Below, piece after piece: positions 38,228-51,000 of a stretch of 64,000 nucleotides of DNA; the stretch's first letter is position 1; each line of letters begins with the position of its first letter. Origin of the DNA: Methylotenera sp. (lineage in GTDB: Bacteria > Pseudomonadota > Gammaproteobacteria > Burkholderiales > Methylophilaceae). Made by a program: the position numbers and the translations under genes. Location: contig JABFRQ010000002.1 of the NCBI GenBank assembly GCA_013141075.1, forward strand, positions 1 to 64,000, read 5' to 3'. Under the pieces are notes generated by a model. That model ran no database searches. It worked only from the letters and a program-made list of their open reading frames with translations, and was not told the DNA's origin.

Positions 38228-39091
38228 TCAAGTAGTTCCAGTTTGTAACGCTTCAAATGCCATCGGGCTCATCTGGTTAAGATAGCCATGACGTCGTTTA
38301 CGATTGTAAAACATTTCAATGTACTCAAACACGTCTGATTTTGCTTCCTCCCTTGTATTATAGATTCGGTTTTTAATCTTTTCTTTCTTCAAATTGCTAA
38401 AAAATGACTCAGCTACTGCATTGTCATAACAGTTGCCCCTACGGCTCATGCTGGTAACTAGGTTGTTTTCTTTGCACCTTCGACTAAACTCATTGCTACC
38501 AAACTGACTGCCTTGATCTGAGTGAATCATCACAGGCTTTTGCGGTTGCCTGTGCCACTTGGCCATCAGCATGGCATCCAAAACCACTTCGGTACGCATG
38601 TTGGCCTGCATAGACTATCCCACGACAGCGCGAGAATACAAATCGATAACAACAGCCACATACAACCAACCTTCATAAGTTCTGATTTGCGTAATATCAG
38701 TGACCCATACCTCATCAGGCCGGCTCACTTCGAACTGTTGTTGCAAATGATTAGGGCTGGCAATCGCAGGCTTGCCAGATTTGTAGCGTTGGCGACGGTA
38801 GCCGCGCACTGATTTAAGCTTTGCTTGACGCATGAGTCTTGCTACACGCTTCTCACCGCACTTGAAACCAGCCTCACGTAGATCACGATGCACACGTGGA
38901 CTGCCATAAATGCCTTGGCTGTCCTCATAGGACTGCTTAATCTCGATCAGCAGTTTCACATCTTCTATGGCTCGTGCTGATAACGGTTCAGTTTTCCACG
39001 CGTAATAGCCACTGCGATGCACTTTGAGCTCTCGGCACATGCTGACAACCCTAAACTCACTTAGATGCTGGTCAATAAAGGTGTACTTCAC
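38228..39091 (-). pseudogene. IS3-family transposase OrfB with in-frame stop
   Basis: This DDE integrase-type transposase has about 287 codons. First Asp in VWVTDITQI, second in MIHSDQGSQF, Glu in NAVAESFFSNLKKE. A TAG codon at 38615-38617 interrupts the frame where VVGWSM is expected (TGG to TAG), between the first and second catalytic aspartate. Both halves are in the same frame, so this is a point mutation and not an indel. It starts with GTG overlapping the orfA stop by four bases. Confidence 0.88.
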
Positions 39092-39372
39092 TCTAGGTGG
39101 CTGGCAAAGTACACGGCGGCCTTTTTTAGGATGTCACGTTCTTCGGTGGCGCGTTTGAGGGCGGCGTTAAGCCTAGTCACTTCTTGCTTTAGGGCTGCAA
39201 CATCTTTGCTAAATTGTGGTTGTTTCTGTAAATCGGCTTCACGTAGCCATTTGTACAAGCTTTTATCTGACACGCCTAAACGCTTAGATACTTCAACAAC
39301 ACCATGACCCCGTTCGGTGATTTGTTTAAGTGCTTCAGCCTTAAATTCTGCTGTATATCTGATACCTTTCAT
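39088..39372 (-). CDS. IS3-family transposase OrfA
   Basis: The protein has 94 residues. A helix-turn-helix ([31 protein letters not shown]) is followed by a leucine-zipper-like coiled coil ([24 protein letters not shown]). It binds the element ends and is normally fused to OrfB by programmed frameshifting. It appears intact, but the partner has a premature stop. Confidence 0.92.
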   Translation of the reverse strand: MKGIRYTAEFKAEALKQITERGHGVVEVSKRLGVSDKSLYKWLREADLQKQPQFSKDVAALKQEVTRLNAALKRATEERDILKKAAVYFASHLE

Positions 39373-39433
39373 TGCTTATTCTCCGTTCTTGTTTCGACAT
39401 TATTATATGTCTAACGTAACGGGTGATTACCAC

Positions 39434-39628
39434 ATTGAGTCGGTGAACATGAGTTTACGTAAAGTAACTAAAAGCCGCGGCTCATTTCCAAACGATGAGT
39501 CTGTCATGAAATTATTCTATTTGGCGCTGAATAACATCAGCAAGAAATGGACGATGCCACTGCGTGATTGGAAACCTGCTTTAAATAGGTTTACTATTCA
39601 ATTTGAGGAGAGGATGCCTCAGCAGTAA
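39434..39628 (+). pseudogene. IS256-family transposase, C-terminal remnant
   Basis: Sixty-four residues (IESVNMSLRKVTKSRGSFPND to EERMPQQ) match the end of IS256 transposases, including KKWTMPLRDWKPALNRF. It begins right after the right end of the IS3 element and ends 7 bp before the IS256 right inverted repeat. Confidence 0.9.
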
Positions 39629-39680
39629 TTAACCGCTACTTACACAAAATTCAGGACACCCCCATTGTCTAATCTACGGT

Positions 39681-41420
39681 TTACTTCGCGGCAAACCCCG
39701 TAAATTGATAAGCCAGTGATACGCCTGCTACATTAGCTTTAAAGTCACCTTTTATGGCTTGCATGCGACCTGCAGTTGCTAAAATTGAGAGTGAGTCAGT
39801 TATTTGGTAGCCTATAGAGGCGTTTCCTTGTGCTACTAATCCGCCGCCAACTCTTAGACCGCCGCCGCCAGCCGCGCCTAGCAGAGCCTCGCTTTCTACA
39901 AACCAGTTATCTGTAATTGCCCATTTCGTACCTAGGCCGACTTCACCTACCATATAAGCGCCAGCTTTGCCTGCGTAGGCGGCTAGGCCTTGACCTGTGA
40001 TAAATAAGTTTGGTGATATAAAGTAATCCATTTGTACGCCTAGGTTGCTAACTGGCTTATCAACAAAGACTCCGCGCCATTGAGGGTCTGCTTTAAAGTA
40101 AGTTTGGTTTGCAACTCTTACGCGCATTTTTTGGGCGTCAAAGTCGTTTAACGCATTCCATGAAATTGCTTGGTTGGAAACACTGGGTAGGCCAAATTGG
40201 TAGTTAAGTTTAAGCCCAAGACTTAGTGCCTCGAAACTTTTTGATGGCGCACGCACGTCGCTAACTGACAACTCAAGTGCTGTGTGTTGTGTTAGGTTTT
40301 GTTGTAAGGCAATGCCGGTATCAAGCAGTATGCCGCCGCCTGTATCTGCTCCACCGCCGCCAGCAGGGCCAACGGTAGTGTGTAGCTTAATTGCGGTGCT
40401 TCTTGTTAAGGGTAATCGGTAGCCGCCACCTAACAATATTTGCATGTAGCCAGTATTTTCGCCACCCATTGCGCCTTCAGATTCAACTTTAAGAAACCAA
40501 CGATCATCTAAGTAAGATAACCATTCAACGCCAAGTAGTTTTAAGCTGCTACTTTGTGGTTGCCCATTATCGCGCACTGCGGATGATGGGATTTTATAGT
40601 AGCGGCTTACTAGTGCAAATTCGTTTTGGCCAGATTGAATTGGGTCGACACGTTCATTGTTGGCATTGAGTGGTTTATCTTGCCAGCTTGGGCTAAGTAG
40701 CGTGTTGAATGGCAGCTCATAATTGATGTAAGGTTGTGTGCTGGTAATAACGCCTGAAGGAAAGCGCACATGGCTAACGCCAAAGCCGAGGTTGCCGTAA
40801 CCTGCGGTTTCATAAGTTAAGCCTACATCGCCGCGTAACATTAAGCCGCCGCCTGATAAAGTGTAGCCACCGCGACCACCACCTGCACCAACAAATAAAC
40901 CAGCGTGGCTTAGCCAATTTTGACTTAAGCGGTGCTGCATTTCACCTTCTACACCCAGCGTAATAAAGCCGCCACGTTCGCCACGCACCGCACCATAACT
41001 ACCAACACCTAAACGCATATTGTCGCTTACGTTAAAAAGTAAGTCGCCACCAAGCATGCCCATTTTCTCCCCAGCTGGTAGGCTAAGTGATTCGTAGGTC
41101 ATGCGTATGCTGGTAGGGGTGGTTTTTAATGAGGGTTGATTGCTAACTTCCGTGACTTTATTTGTTTCCCTTAGCTTGTCATTGTTACGCTTGATTTCTG
41201 CGTTGTTGGCTTCTGCATTTGGCTTATCTAGGTTTGGTTTACTTAGGTTTGGTTCACTTACCAATGCTAATGTGTAGTCCATGCGTAACGTTGGGGTGTA
41301 TATTTCAGCGGGTAATTCAGTGGGTGCTTGTGCGTAGCTAGTAGCGTGCCAACCCAATGCTACTATATAAATGCAAGGAATGGCTAAAGTGTTGCAAATG
41401 TTACGAGTGCGTATTTTCAT
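39681..41420 (-). CDS. outer membrane beta-barrel-type protein with three-fold internal repeat
   Basis: From ATG 41420 the protein has 579 residues and begins with a signal peptide (IRTRNICNTLAIPCIYIVALGWHATSYA). An earlier ATG at 41477 would overlap the WecA-like gene by 29 bp and bury the signal. After a linker rich in K, N and P (residues 50-90), the protein shows three related segments, each with a glycine run (GAGGGRGGYTLSGGG, GPAGGGGADTGGG, GAAGGGGLRVGGG) followed by alternating strands and a final aromatic YQFTGF-like end. This suggests a repeated barrel or several small barrels in the outer membrane. I do not recognise the family. It lies 28 bp downstream of the WecA-like gene and is probably co-transcribed, so a role in polysaccharide display is possible. 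Confidence 0.7.
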   Translation of the reverse strand: MKIRTRNICNTLAIPCIYIVALGWHATSYAQAPTELPAEIYTPTLRMDYTLALVSEPNLSKPNLDKPNAEANNAEIKRNNDKLRETNKVTEVSNQPSLKTTPTSIRMTYESLSLPAGEKMGMLGGDLLFNVSDNMRLGVGSYGAVRGERGGFITLGVEGEMQHRLSQNWLSHAGLFVGAGGGRGGYTLSGGGLMLRGDVGLTYETAGYGNLGFGVSHVRFPSGVITSTQPYINYELPFNTLLSPSWQDKPLNANNERVDPIQSGQNEFALVSRYYKIPSSAVRDNGQPQSSSLKLLGVEWLSYLDDRWFLKVESEGAMGGENTGYMQILLGGGYRLPLTRSTAIKLHTTVGPAGGGGADTGGGILLDTGIALQQNLTQHTALELSVSDVRAPSKSFEALSLGLKLNYQFGLPSVSNQAISWNALNDFDAQKMRVRVANQTYFKADPQWRGVFVDKPVSNLGVQMDYFISPNLFITGQGLAAYAGKAGAYMVGEVGLGTKWAITDNWFVESEALLGAAGGGGLRVGGGLVAQGNASIGYQITDSLSILATAGRMQAIKGDFKANVAGVSLAYQFTGFAAK

Positions 41421-41448
41421 AAATTTTTTTACATCGGTACTATATAGT

Positions 41449-42702
41449 TTAGTCTCTAGGTGTCGCACGTCTGTCAATATATTTTAGTTTTGCTAAGCGC
41501 CAGTAAAGAATAACATAAAGCGTACATCCTAAAACAAATCCCAAAACTAGCATCATGGTTGATTGCCAAAATAGCGCGCCATAAGTACTGCCAAGTATGG
41601 CCGGTAGCCATATATAAGGTGCAACACGGCTATTATTTTCGGTGGTTAAAAAAGGTTGCCCAGCACGAATGTTGTTACGAACAACCCATTTAAAAAGTAG
41701 TTGATGAAAGTGTTGTGCGTCAGGCTCTCCCACTGTGGATTTATGCACAAACTTACGGCGGTACATAGAAAAAAGTGTTTCAAATACTGGGTAGCCAAGT
41801 AAAAGCAATGGGTACCAAGGTGAAACAGTAGGGTTGCGGCTAATTAAAAGAACTGAAAGCTCAGCTAAAACAAAACCAAGCAGATAAGCACCAGCATCGC
41901 CCATGAATATTTTGCCTTTCGGCCAGTTGCAGACTAAAAACCCCAGCATAGCACCTGCCATGCCGACACTCGCCACAAAAATAAAATTATCACCAACTTG
42001 TGCTGCAACAAAGGCTAAACTAATCAGCGCAAAAATTGAAAAGCCGCTTGCTAGGCCATTGTAGCCATCAATAATATTGATGGCATTTGCAACACCGCCA
42101 ATCGCAAAAACTGTAAATACAATCGCTAGAGGCGCCCAACTCATCAATTGATCAAGCATGGGAATATTAATGTGGTGAATAATAGCACCCAACAACCATG
42201 CGCCTATGGCCGCCGAAATCATTGTTAATAAGAGGCGCTGCGCCACGCCTACGTTTTTAGTTACATCTTCAATGAGTCCGCCAACAAATGCTGGTGCCGT
42301 CGCCACCAGCAATAAACCAAAATCATCCACTGCCTTTGCAGCCTCTGGATGTATGACTTGCTCTATTCCTGATGCTACCAGCAAGCCGCCAAATATGGCT
42401 AAGCCACCAATCCTAGGGGTGGGAGAAGTGTGAAATTTTTGTGGGCCAGCATCAGTATGATCGTGGCTAAAGTGAGCGTGTACATGCTCATATCGTATGA
42501 TTAGGTAGCAAATAAACCAACTCGCAATTGCCGCGCCAGAGAAGGTGATAAGTATGGTTAATAAATAGTCAACCCAAAATAAATCAATAGGTGTTACATT
42601 CAGTTGCTGTTGTGTGGGTCTGAAATATATCGCCACCACAATCAATACAGCAAGAGTTGTGCCTAAAATTACTTTGGATAAACGATTGTTAGGGTTTAGC
42701 AT
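41449..42702 (-). CDS. WecA/MraY-type UDP-sugar:undecaprenyl-phosphate sugar-1-phosphate transferase
   Basis: This polytopic membrane enzyme has 417 residues and about eleven helices. It starts lipid-linked polysaccharide synthesis by moving a HexNAc-1-phosphate to undecaprenyl phosphate. Motifs: HTSPTPRIGGLAIFGG (N-terminal), VGGLIEDVTKN (acidic motif), NIIDGYNGLASG (catalytic aspartate region), MGDAGAYLLGF and a final HFHQLLFK histidine motif. The cluster at 23-38 kb lacks its own initiating transferase of the WcaJ type, so this gene beyond the insertion element is a good candidate to prime that polysaccharide. Confidence 0.88.
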   Translation of the reverse strand: MLNPNNRLSKVILGTTLAVLIVVAIYFRPTQQQLNVTPIDLFWVDYLLTILITFSGAAIASWFICYLIIRYEHVHAHFSHDHTDAGPQKFHTSPTPRIGGLAIFGGLLVASGIEQVIHPEAAKAVDDFGLLLVATAPAFVGGLIEDVTKNVGVAQRLLLTMISAAIGAWLLGAIIHHINIPMLDQLMSWAPLAIVFTVFAIGGVANAINIIDGYNGLASGFSIFALISLAFVAAQVGDNFIFVASVGMAGAMLGFLVCNWPKGKIFMGDAGAYLLGFVLAELSVLLISRNPTVSPWYPLLLLGYPVFETLFSMYRRKFVHKSTVGEPDAQHFHQLLFKWVVRNNIRAGQPFLTTENNSRVAPYIWLPAILGSTYGALFWQSTMMLVLGFVLGCTLYVILYWRLAKLKYIDRRATPRD

Positions 42703-42861
42703 TATTGGCTTTTATTATGTGTTAAATTAGCAATAATCTTAACATAGTTTATACGGATAATACTGTAACTTACTGAAATCATTCACGTATAGATGGGAAT
42801 CGTATAATTTTTTTATTAAGGGTTAACGGTATGAGGCGTGTGCTTATAAAATAACTAAGCG

Positions 42862-42900
42862 AAAAAAAACCAGAACATCAATTTTAAAGATGTGCTGGTT
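42862..42900 (-). terminator. rho-independent terminator of the tRNA transcript
   Basis: On the minus strand AACCAGCACATC pairs with GATGTTCTGGTT (one mismatch) around a 9-nt loop, followed by eight T. It lies 27 bp beyond the 3' end of tRNA-Glu. Confidence 0.88.
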
Positions 42901-42927
42901 AATTTATTGAATTAAATTATTTAAAAC

Positions 42928-43003
42928 TGGCGTCCCCACCGGGATTCGAACCCGGGTCGCCTCCGTGAAAGGGAGGTGTCCTAGGCCTCTAGACGATGGG
43001 GAC
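42928..43003 (-). tRNA. tRNA-Glu (anticodon TTC)
   Basis: The minus strand starts GTCCCCATCGTCTAGAGG and ends GGTGGGGACG plus encoded CCA. Acceptor stem, T-arm GTTCGAATC and anticodon loop CTTTCAC are all regular. Length is 76 nt with CCA. Confidence 0.97.
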
Positions 43004-43105
43004 CTAAGAATTTCATTACTACGCTAGCTGCAGCGCAATAAGTGCAACATTGTACTACAAAATACTGAAATCTCTAAGCTGATTCTTACAGATTTTAACT
43101 ACTTT

Positions 43106-43181
<76 letters not shown>

Positions 43182-43243
43182 GTTACCACGCGCTTTTCAC
43201 TGCCAAATCTATACAGAAACACTTCAGCTGTCAGCGAGGCGCA

Positions 43244-43272
43244 ATAATAAAGACGGGCAGGGTGATTGTCAA
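43244..43272 (-). promoter_or_regulatory. sigma-70 promoter of the tRNA-Ala/tRNA-Glu operon
   Basis: On the minus strand TTGACA (43272-43267), a 17-bp spacer and TATTAT (43249-43244) make a near-consensus promoter. The start near 43237 leaves about 55 nt before the mature tRNA-Ala. A GC-rich discriminator (GCGCCTCG) follows the -10, as in stringently controlled stable-RNA promoters. Confidence 0.8.
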
Positions 43273-43321
43273 TGATTTTCAGCAGTTTTAATGTAAATTT
43301 ACTGCAACATTTAACTGGGCA

Positions 43322-43768
43322 TTAGCCGCGCGTATTTGAATTGCTTTCAAACTGCGTTAAATCTACGCGTGGTAGTGGTTGCCAGCCAGCCTTGCGATGC
43401 TCGGCAATCACATTGGTAAACACGCCGCCACGCACGTAAAACTTAGCTGTCACACGCATGAATTTTGGCTGCGTTGCTGCCACTAAGTCATCTAATATAC
43501 TGTTGGTAACTGCTTCGTGAAAGCAGCCTTCGTCTCTAAATGACCACATATACAGCTTTAAGCTTTTAAGCTCTACGCAAACTTGGTCTGGAATGTAGTC
43601 CAAGTAAATCACTGCAAAATCAGGTTGTCCAGTTTTTGGGCATAAGCACGTGAATTCTGGGATTTCCATATGGATATGAAAATCACGCGCCGTGTTTGGA
43701 TTTTCAAACGTTTCTAGCGTTTTACTGGCTTGTGCGGTGGGTTTTCCGCCTAAACTTGTCGTTGTCAT
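43322..43768 (-). CDS. queF: NADPH-dependent 7-cyano-7-deazaguanine reductase QueF
   Basis: QueF reduces preQ0 to preQ1 in queuosine synthesis. From ATG 43768 it has 148 residues, the short single-domain QueF type. [15 protein letters not shown] holds the catalytic cysteine and the nearby aspartate. [20 protein letters not shown] is the QueF substrate-binding motif with the conserved glutamate and histidine. An in-frame TTG at 43783 is a less likely start. It is divergent from smc, with 78 bp between. Confidence 0.95.
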   Translation of the reverse strand: MTTTSLGGKPTAQASKTLETFENPNTARDFHIHMEIPEFTCLCPKTGQPDFAVIYLDYIPDQVCVELKSLKLYMWSFRDEGCFHEAVTNSILDDLVAATQPKFMRVTAKFYVRGGVFTNVIAEHRKAGWQPLPRVDLTQFESNSNTRG

Positions 43769-43846
43769 GAGGCAAAGGTTCAAAAAAAACGTTATTATAA
43801 CGTTCTATTCAAACACATCATAAAAAACTAAGATTTTATCTAAAAC

Positions 43847-46800
43847 TTGCGCTTAACTCACTTAAAACTTGCTGGCTTTAAATCGTTTGTTGACCCAACA
43901 ACGCTGCATATCCACGGGCAGCGCGTAGGCGTGGTTGGGCCAAATGGTTGCGGAAAATCCAATGTCATGGAATCTGTACGTTGGGTATTGGGCGAATCAT
44001 CCGCCAAAGAAATGCGTGGCGACAGCATGGATGCCGTGATTTTTAACGGCTCTGGCAACCGCAAGCCTATTTCACGCGCCTCTGTTGAACTTGTATTTGA
44101 TAATAGCTTAGGCGGCGCTTCTGGCGAGTGGAGCCAATATGCAGAAATCTCCGTTAAGCGAATTATTGAGCGTGATAAAGGCTCTACCTATTATATAAAC
44201 AACACCGTTGTTCGTCGTCGTGATGTGGCAGATTTATTCCTCGGTACAGGCTTGGGAGGTCGTGCTTACGCCATTATTGGTCAAAATACCATTAACCGCA
44301 TTGTGGAAGCCAAGCCCGAAGAACTGCGCATTTTTTTGGAAGAAGCCGCAGGCATTAGTAAATATAAAGAGCGCCGCCGTGAAACTGAGTTACGTTTGCG
44401 TGATACGCGTGAGAACTTAACGCGCGTTGAGGATATTTTGCGTGAGTTAGATAAACAAATTGTCCGTTTGCAATCGCAAGCCGTTGTCGCGGAGCAATAT
44501 CATCAGTTACAAGCCGCGTTAAACATCACTAAAGCCCAAGTGTGGCTATTAAAAAAACGTGATGCCAGTGCGCAGTGGGGAAAAGCACAGCGTAACGTAG
44601 AAAAGCTAGTGAACGAGTTAGAAGCGCAAATGGCAAGTTTGCGTAGTAATGAAAGTGCTTTGGAAATTGTGCGGCAACAAAACTTTACCGCTACAGAAGC
44701 CGTCAACCAATCGCAGGCGAGTTATTACGAGGCCAATGCAGGAGTCTCAAACTTAGAGAATCAAGTTAAAAACACTGCCGATGCGCGTGAGCGTATGCAA
44801 TTGCAGCTACAACAGTTAAGCGCGCAGTTTGAAAAAAACAGCGCGCAACGTGGCAATTTTGAAAGCGCACTGCAAACTGCGCAGGTCGAATTGTTGACTG
44901 CCAACACCGATTTTGTAAGCGCAGAAAACGCCATTAAAATAGCGAGAGAAGCTGTGCCTGCGCTTTCACAACAATATCAAACTGCGCTTACCGCCTCTAA
45001 TGCCAGCCAAGCCGCGTTAATAAACGCAGAGCAGCGTTTACGCTTGGAGCAAGCTAATATTGGACATATAGAACGTACGGCGACGGAAACTAACGAGCAA
45101 TTGCAACGCTTGCAGCAAAGTTTGAGTGGTTTGCAAATCACTTCTGATGACGCGATTACGGAAAAACAATTGCAAGTCAGCAATGCTGAAGTGGAAGTTG
45201 ATATATTAGAAAAACTTGCAGCAGCAACCGTGCAAAAAGAACAAACTGTGGTGTTTGACCTTAAGGCACAGCGTGATTTGCACACCATAAAACAGCGTGA
45301 ATTAAGCTTGCTAGAAGCGGAAATTGGCTCATTGACCAAAATTCAGCAAACCATGAAAAATGGTAATGACGAAGCCGCATTAAGCGCTTGGTTGCAAACA
45401 ACGGGCTTAGAAAATAACGCAAGAATTTGGCAAGGCCTAAGTATCAAAAAAGGCTGGGAAACAGCACTAGAAGCGGCTTTGGGCGCTAGGTTAAATGCGA
45501 TTGTGGCAGATAAACTTGAAGCTAACTCTCGCTCACCAAGCGCATTAACACTTGCGGTAGATTCTTCTTTACCTGCAAATCAAGCCGTCAATAAAAATGC
45601 TCTATATGCACTTATTGAAAAAATTGAGCCTACACAACAAGCCGTTGTGCAAGATTGGCTTTCTGGCGCTTATTGGCTTGAAGATGGCGTGGATGCTAGG
45701 ACTGCTAGTCAAAAACTTGCAAATGGCGAGTATCTAGTCAATAAGCAAGGTGATATTTATACCAAGCACAGCGTGACGTATTTTGGCGCACAATCATTAT
45801 TGCATGGCGTGCTGGAAAGGCAGGCGCAGCTTGAATCTTTGCAAGCGCAATTACCAATTTTGCAACAAAATTTGGTCGAAGCGCAAAGCCAAGTTTCACA
45901 ACTTGAGATTAGTTTGCAAGCGTTGAGAACTGAGCAGCAACAGCATAATCAGCAGTTGAGAGCGGCAACTCAACAAATGCATCAGCTAAACTTAGCCTTG
46001 CAACAACTTAAACAAACGCAATTGAATGCACAACAAAGGCAAGCTGCCTTGCAAAACGATTGTGCGTTAGCGATAGAAAAAATTAACAAACTTAAAGCTG
46101 AAACCGCACAAAAAGAACTGTTAATTAGCGAAATTACACAAAGTTTAGCGCAATTGCAAAATAGCAAAACAAGCACAGATGAAGCCAAGAGAAATGCTGA
46201 ATTGAGTTTTAATGAAGCGCGCAATCAATTGCAAATGCTAGAACGTAATCATCAAGAAAAGTCATTCAATATAAAATTAAATAATAATAGTATCAATGAA
46301 TTAAATAGTAAAATTAACAATTTACTTGAAGAAAATACTGGGCTGAAATTCCGTAGCGATGAAGTGGAGACAACGCTTGCAGCTACAAAAATGGAAACAC
46401 TAAAAGCCAATTTAGAAGCTGCATTGAACCATAAACAGCAACGTGAACAAGCTTTAGCCGCAGCACGAAATGCTATGAGCGAGTGCGAACAAGCACTATT
46501 GCAGCAAGAGCGCACGCGCATGCAAAATGAACAGTTGTTGCATCCATTACGTGACAAGTTAGAAGCGAGTCGATTAGCTGAGCAAGAAGCGCGCTTGTAT
46601 TTTGAGCAATGCCAAGCAGAATTAACGGCTTCTAGCGCAGCTTCTAACCTAAATGAAACACAATTGACTGAACACCTTGAAGCACAAAATGGCCCTGACA
46701 ATAAATTAAAAGTCGGTGACTTTGAAAGTAAACGTGACAAGCTTACGCAAAGTATTGAAGTTTTAGGCGCAGTGAATTTAGCCGCTATTCAAGAGCTAGT

Positions 46801-47386
46801 AACTGAGCAAACCCGCAAGCAATATTTAGACAGCCAATGCAAAGACTTGTTAGACGCAACAGAAACCCTAGAAGACGCGATTCGCAAGATAGATAAAGAA
46901 ACAAGAGGGCGCTTGCAAGCGACTTTTGACGAGGCTAATCGCCATTTTGGTGAGTTATTTGCAACCTTATTTGGCGGCGGCCAAGCAAGGCTTGAGCTGC
47001 TTGGTGAAGAGCTGTTAGATGCGGGCATGCAAGTATTTGCGCAACCACCAGGCAAGAAAAATAGCACGATTCATTTGCTATCAGGCGGTGAAAAGGCGCT
47101 TACAGCTTTAGCGCTTGTATTTGCTTTGTTTAGGTTGAACCCCGCGCCATTTTGCTTGATGGACGAGGTGGATGCACCATTAGATGACAGCAACACTGAG
47201 CGCTTCTGCGCGATGGTGAAAAAAATGTCTGAAAAAACACAGTTTTTATACGTAAGTCATAATAAAATAACCATGGAAATGGCGCAGCAATTGATAGGTG
47301 TTACTATGCAAGAGTCTGGCGTTTCACGTATTGTGGACGTAGATATGGAAGCCGCTGTGCGTATGATTGATGAGTTTGCTGCCTAA
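43847..47386 (+). CDS. smc: chromosome segregation protein SMC
   Basis: SMC is the core ATPase of the condensin that compacts and separates chromosomes. It has 1179 residues. The start is TTG, chosen because MRLTHLKLAGFKSFVDP is the exact usual beginning of the family. Walker A GPNGCGKSN near residue 32, RRRETELRLRDTRENL begins the first coiled coil, and the hinge lies around 500-650. A second glutamine-rich coiled coil follows, with signature LSGGEKALTALALVFALF and Walker B FCLMDEVDAPLDDSN near the end. It lies in the smc-zipA-ligA order common in betaproteobacteria. Confidence 0.97.
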   Translation: MRLTHLKLAGFKSFVDPTTLHIHGQRVGVVGPNGCGKSNVMESVRWVLGESSAKEMRGDSMDAVIFNGSGNRKPISRASVELVFDNSLGGASGEWSQYAEISVKRIIERDKGSTYYINNTVVRRRDVADLFLGTGLGGRAYAIIGQNTINRIVEAKPEELRIFLEEAAGISKYKERRRETELRLRDTRENLTRVEDILRELDKQIVRLQSQAVVAEQYHQLQAALNITKAQVWLLKKRDASAQWGKAQRNVEKLVNELEAQMASLRSNESALEIVRQQNFTATEAVNQSQASYYEANAGVSNLENQVKNTADARERMQLQLQQLSAQFEKNSAQRGNFESALQTAQVELLTANTDFVSAENAIKIAREAVPALSQQYQTALTASNASQAALINAEQRLRLEQANIGHIERTATETNEQLQRLQQSLSGLQITSDDAITEKQLQVSNAEVEVDILEKLAAATVQKEQTVVFDLKAQRDLHTIKQRELSLLEAEIGSLTKIQQTMKNGNDEAALSAWLQTTGLENNARIWQGLSIKKGWETALEAALGARLNAIVADKLEANSRSPSALTLAVDSSLPANQAVNKNALYALIEKIEPTQQAVVQDWLSGAYWLEDGVDARTASQKLANGEYLVNKQGDIYTKHSVTYFGAQSLLHGVLERQAQLESLQAQLPILQQNLVEAQSQVSQLEISLQALRTEQQQHNQQLRAATQQMHQLNLALQQLKQTQLNAQQRQAALQNDCALAIEKINKLKAETAQKELLISEITQSLAQLQNSKTSTDEAKRNAELSFNEARNQLQMLERNHQEKSFNIKLNNNSINELNSKINNLLEENTGLKFRSDEVETTLAATKMETLKANLEAALNHKQQREQALAAARNAMSECEQALLQQERTRMQNEQLLHPLRDKLEASRLAEQEARLYFEQCQAELTASSAASNLNETQLTEHLEAQNGPDNKLKVGDFESKRDKLTQSIEVLGAVNLAAIQELVTEQTRKQYLDSQCKDLLDATETLEDAIRKIDKETRGRLQATFDEANRHFGELFATLFGGGQARLELLGEELLDAGMQVFAQPPGKKNSTIHLLSGGEKALTALALVFALFRLNPAPFCLMDEVDAPLDDSNTERFCAMVKKMSEKTQFLYVSHNKITMEMAQQLIGVTMQESGVSRIVDVDMEAAVRMIDEFAA

Positions 47387-47446
47387 TTTAGTGGTGAATT
47401 TAAGTTGCGAAATTATAAGAGTTGTTATGTTGAAGGTTAAGCTTAA

Positions 47447-50927
<3,481 letters not shown>

Positions 50928-51000
50928 ACTAGGCGCTAAAAAATCTGTCACATACGTAAATTAACTATTTAAAAGTATAAAAATATATTTAGGTGTAATA

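Larger units (their letters stand above)
38202..39432 (-). mobile_element. IS3-family insertion sequence nested in the IS256 element
   Basis: The element is 1231 bp with terminal inverted repeats TGGTAATCACCCGTT at both ends and further partial matches (CTAGACAT against TTAGACAT). The ends are TG...CA as in IS3. Its two genes lie on the minus strand. No 3-4 bp target duplication is visible, which fits the deletion of neighbouring IS256 sequence. Confidence 0.88.
37820..39663 (+). mobile_element. IS256-family element, internally deleted, carrying a nested IS3-family element
   Basis: Left end 37820-37845 (GGGGGTAAG...TTTTGTGTAAGTAG) and right end 39636-39663 are imperfect inverted repeats. Both are flanked by the same 8 bp, ATTGTCTA (37812-37819 and 39664-39671), a target duplication of the size IS256 elements make. 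The transposase start and end remain, but about 220 central residues are gone and an IS3-type element occupies the gap. The element landed just after the polysaccharide operon. Confidence 0.88.
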
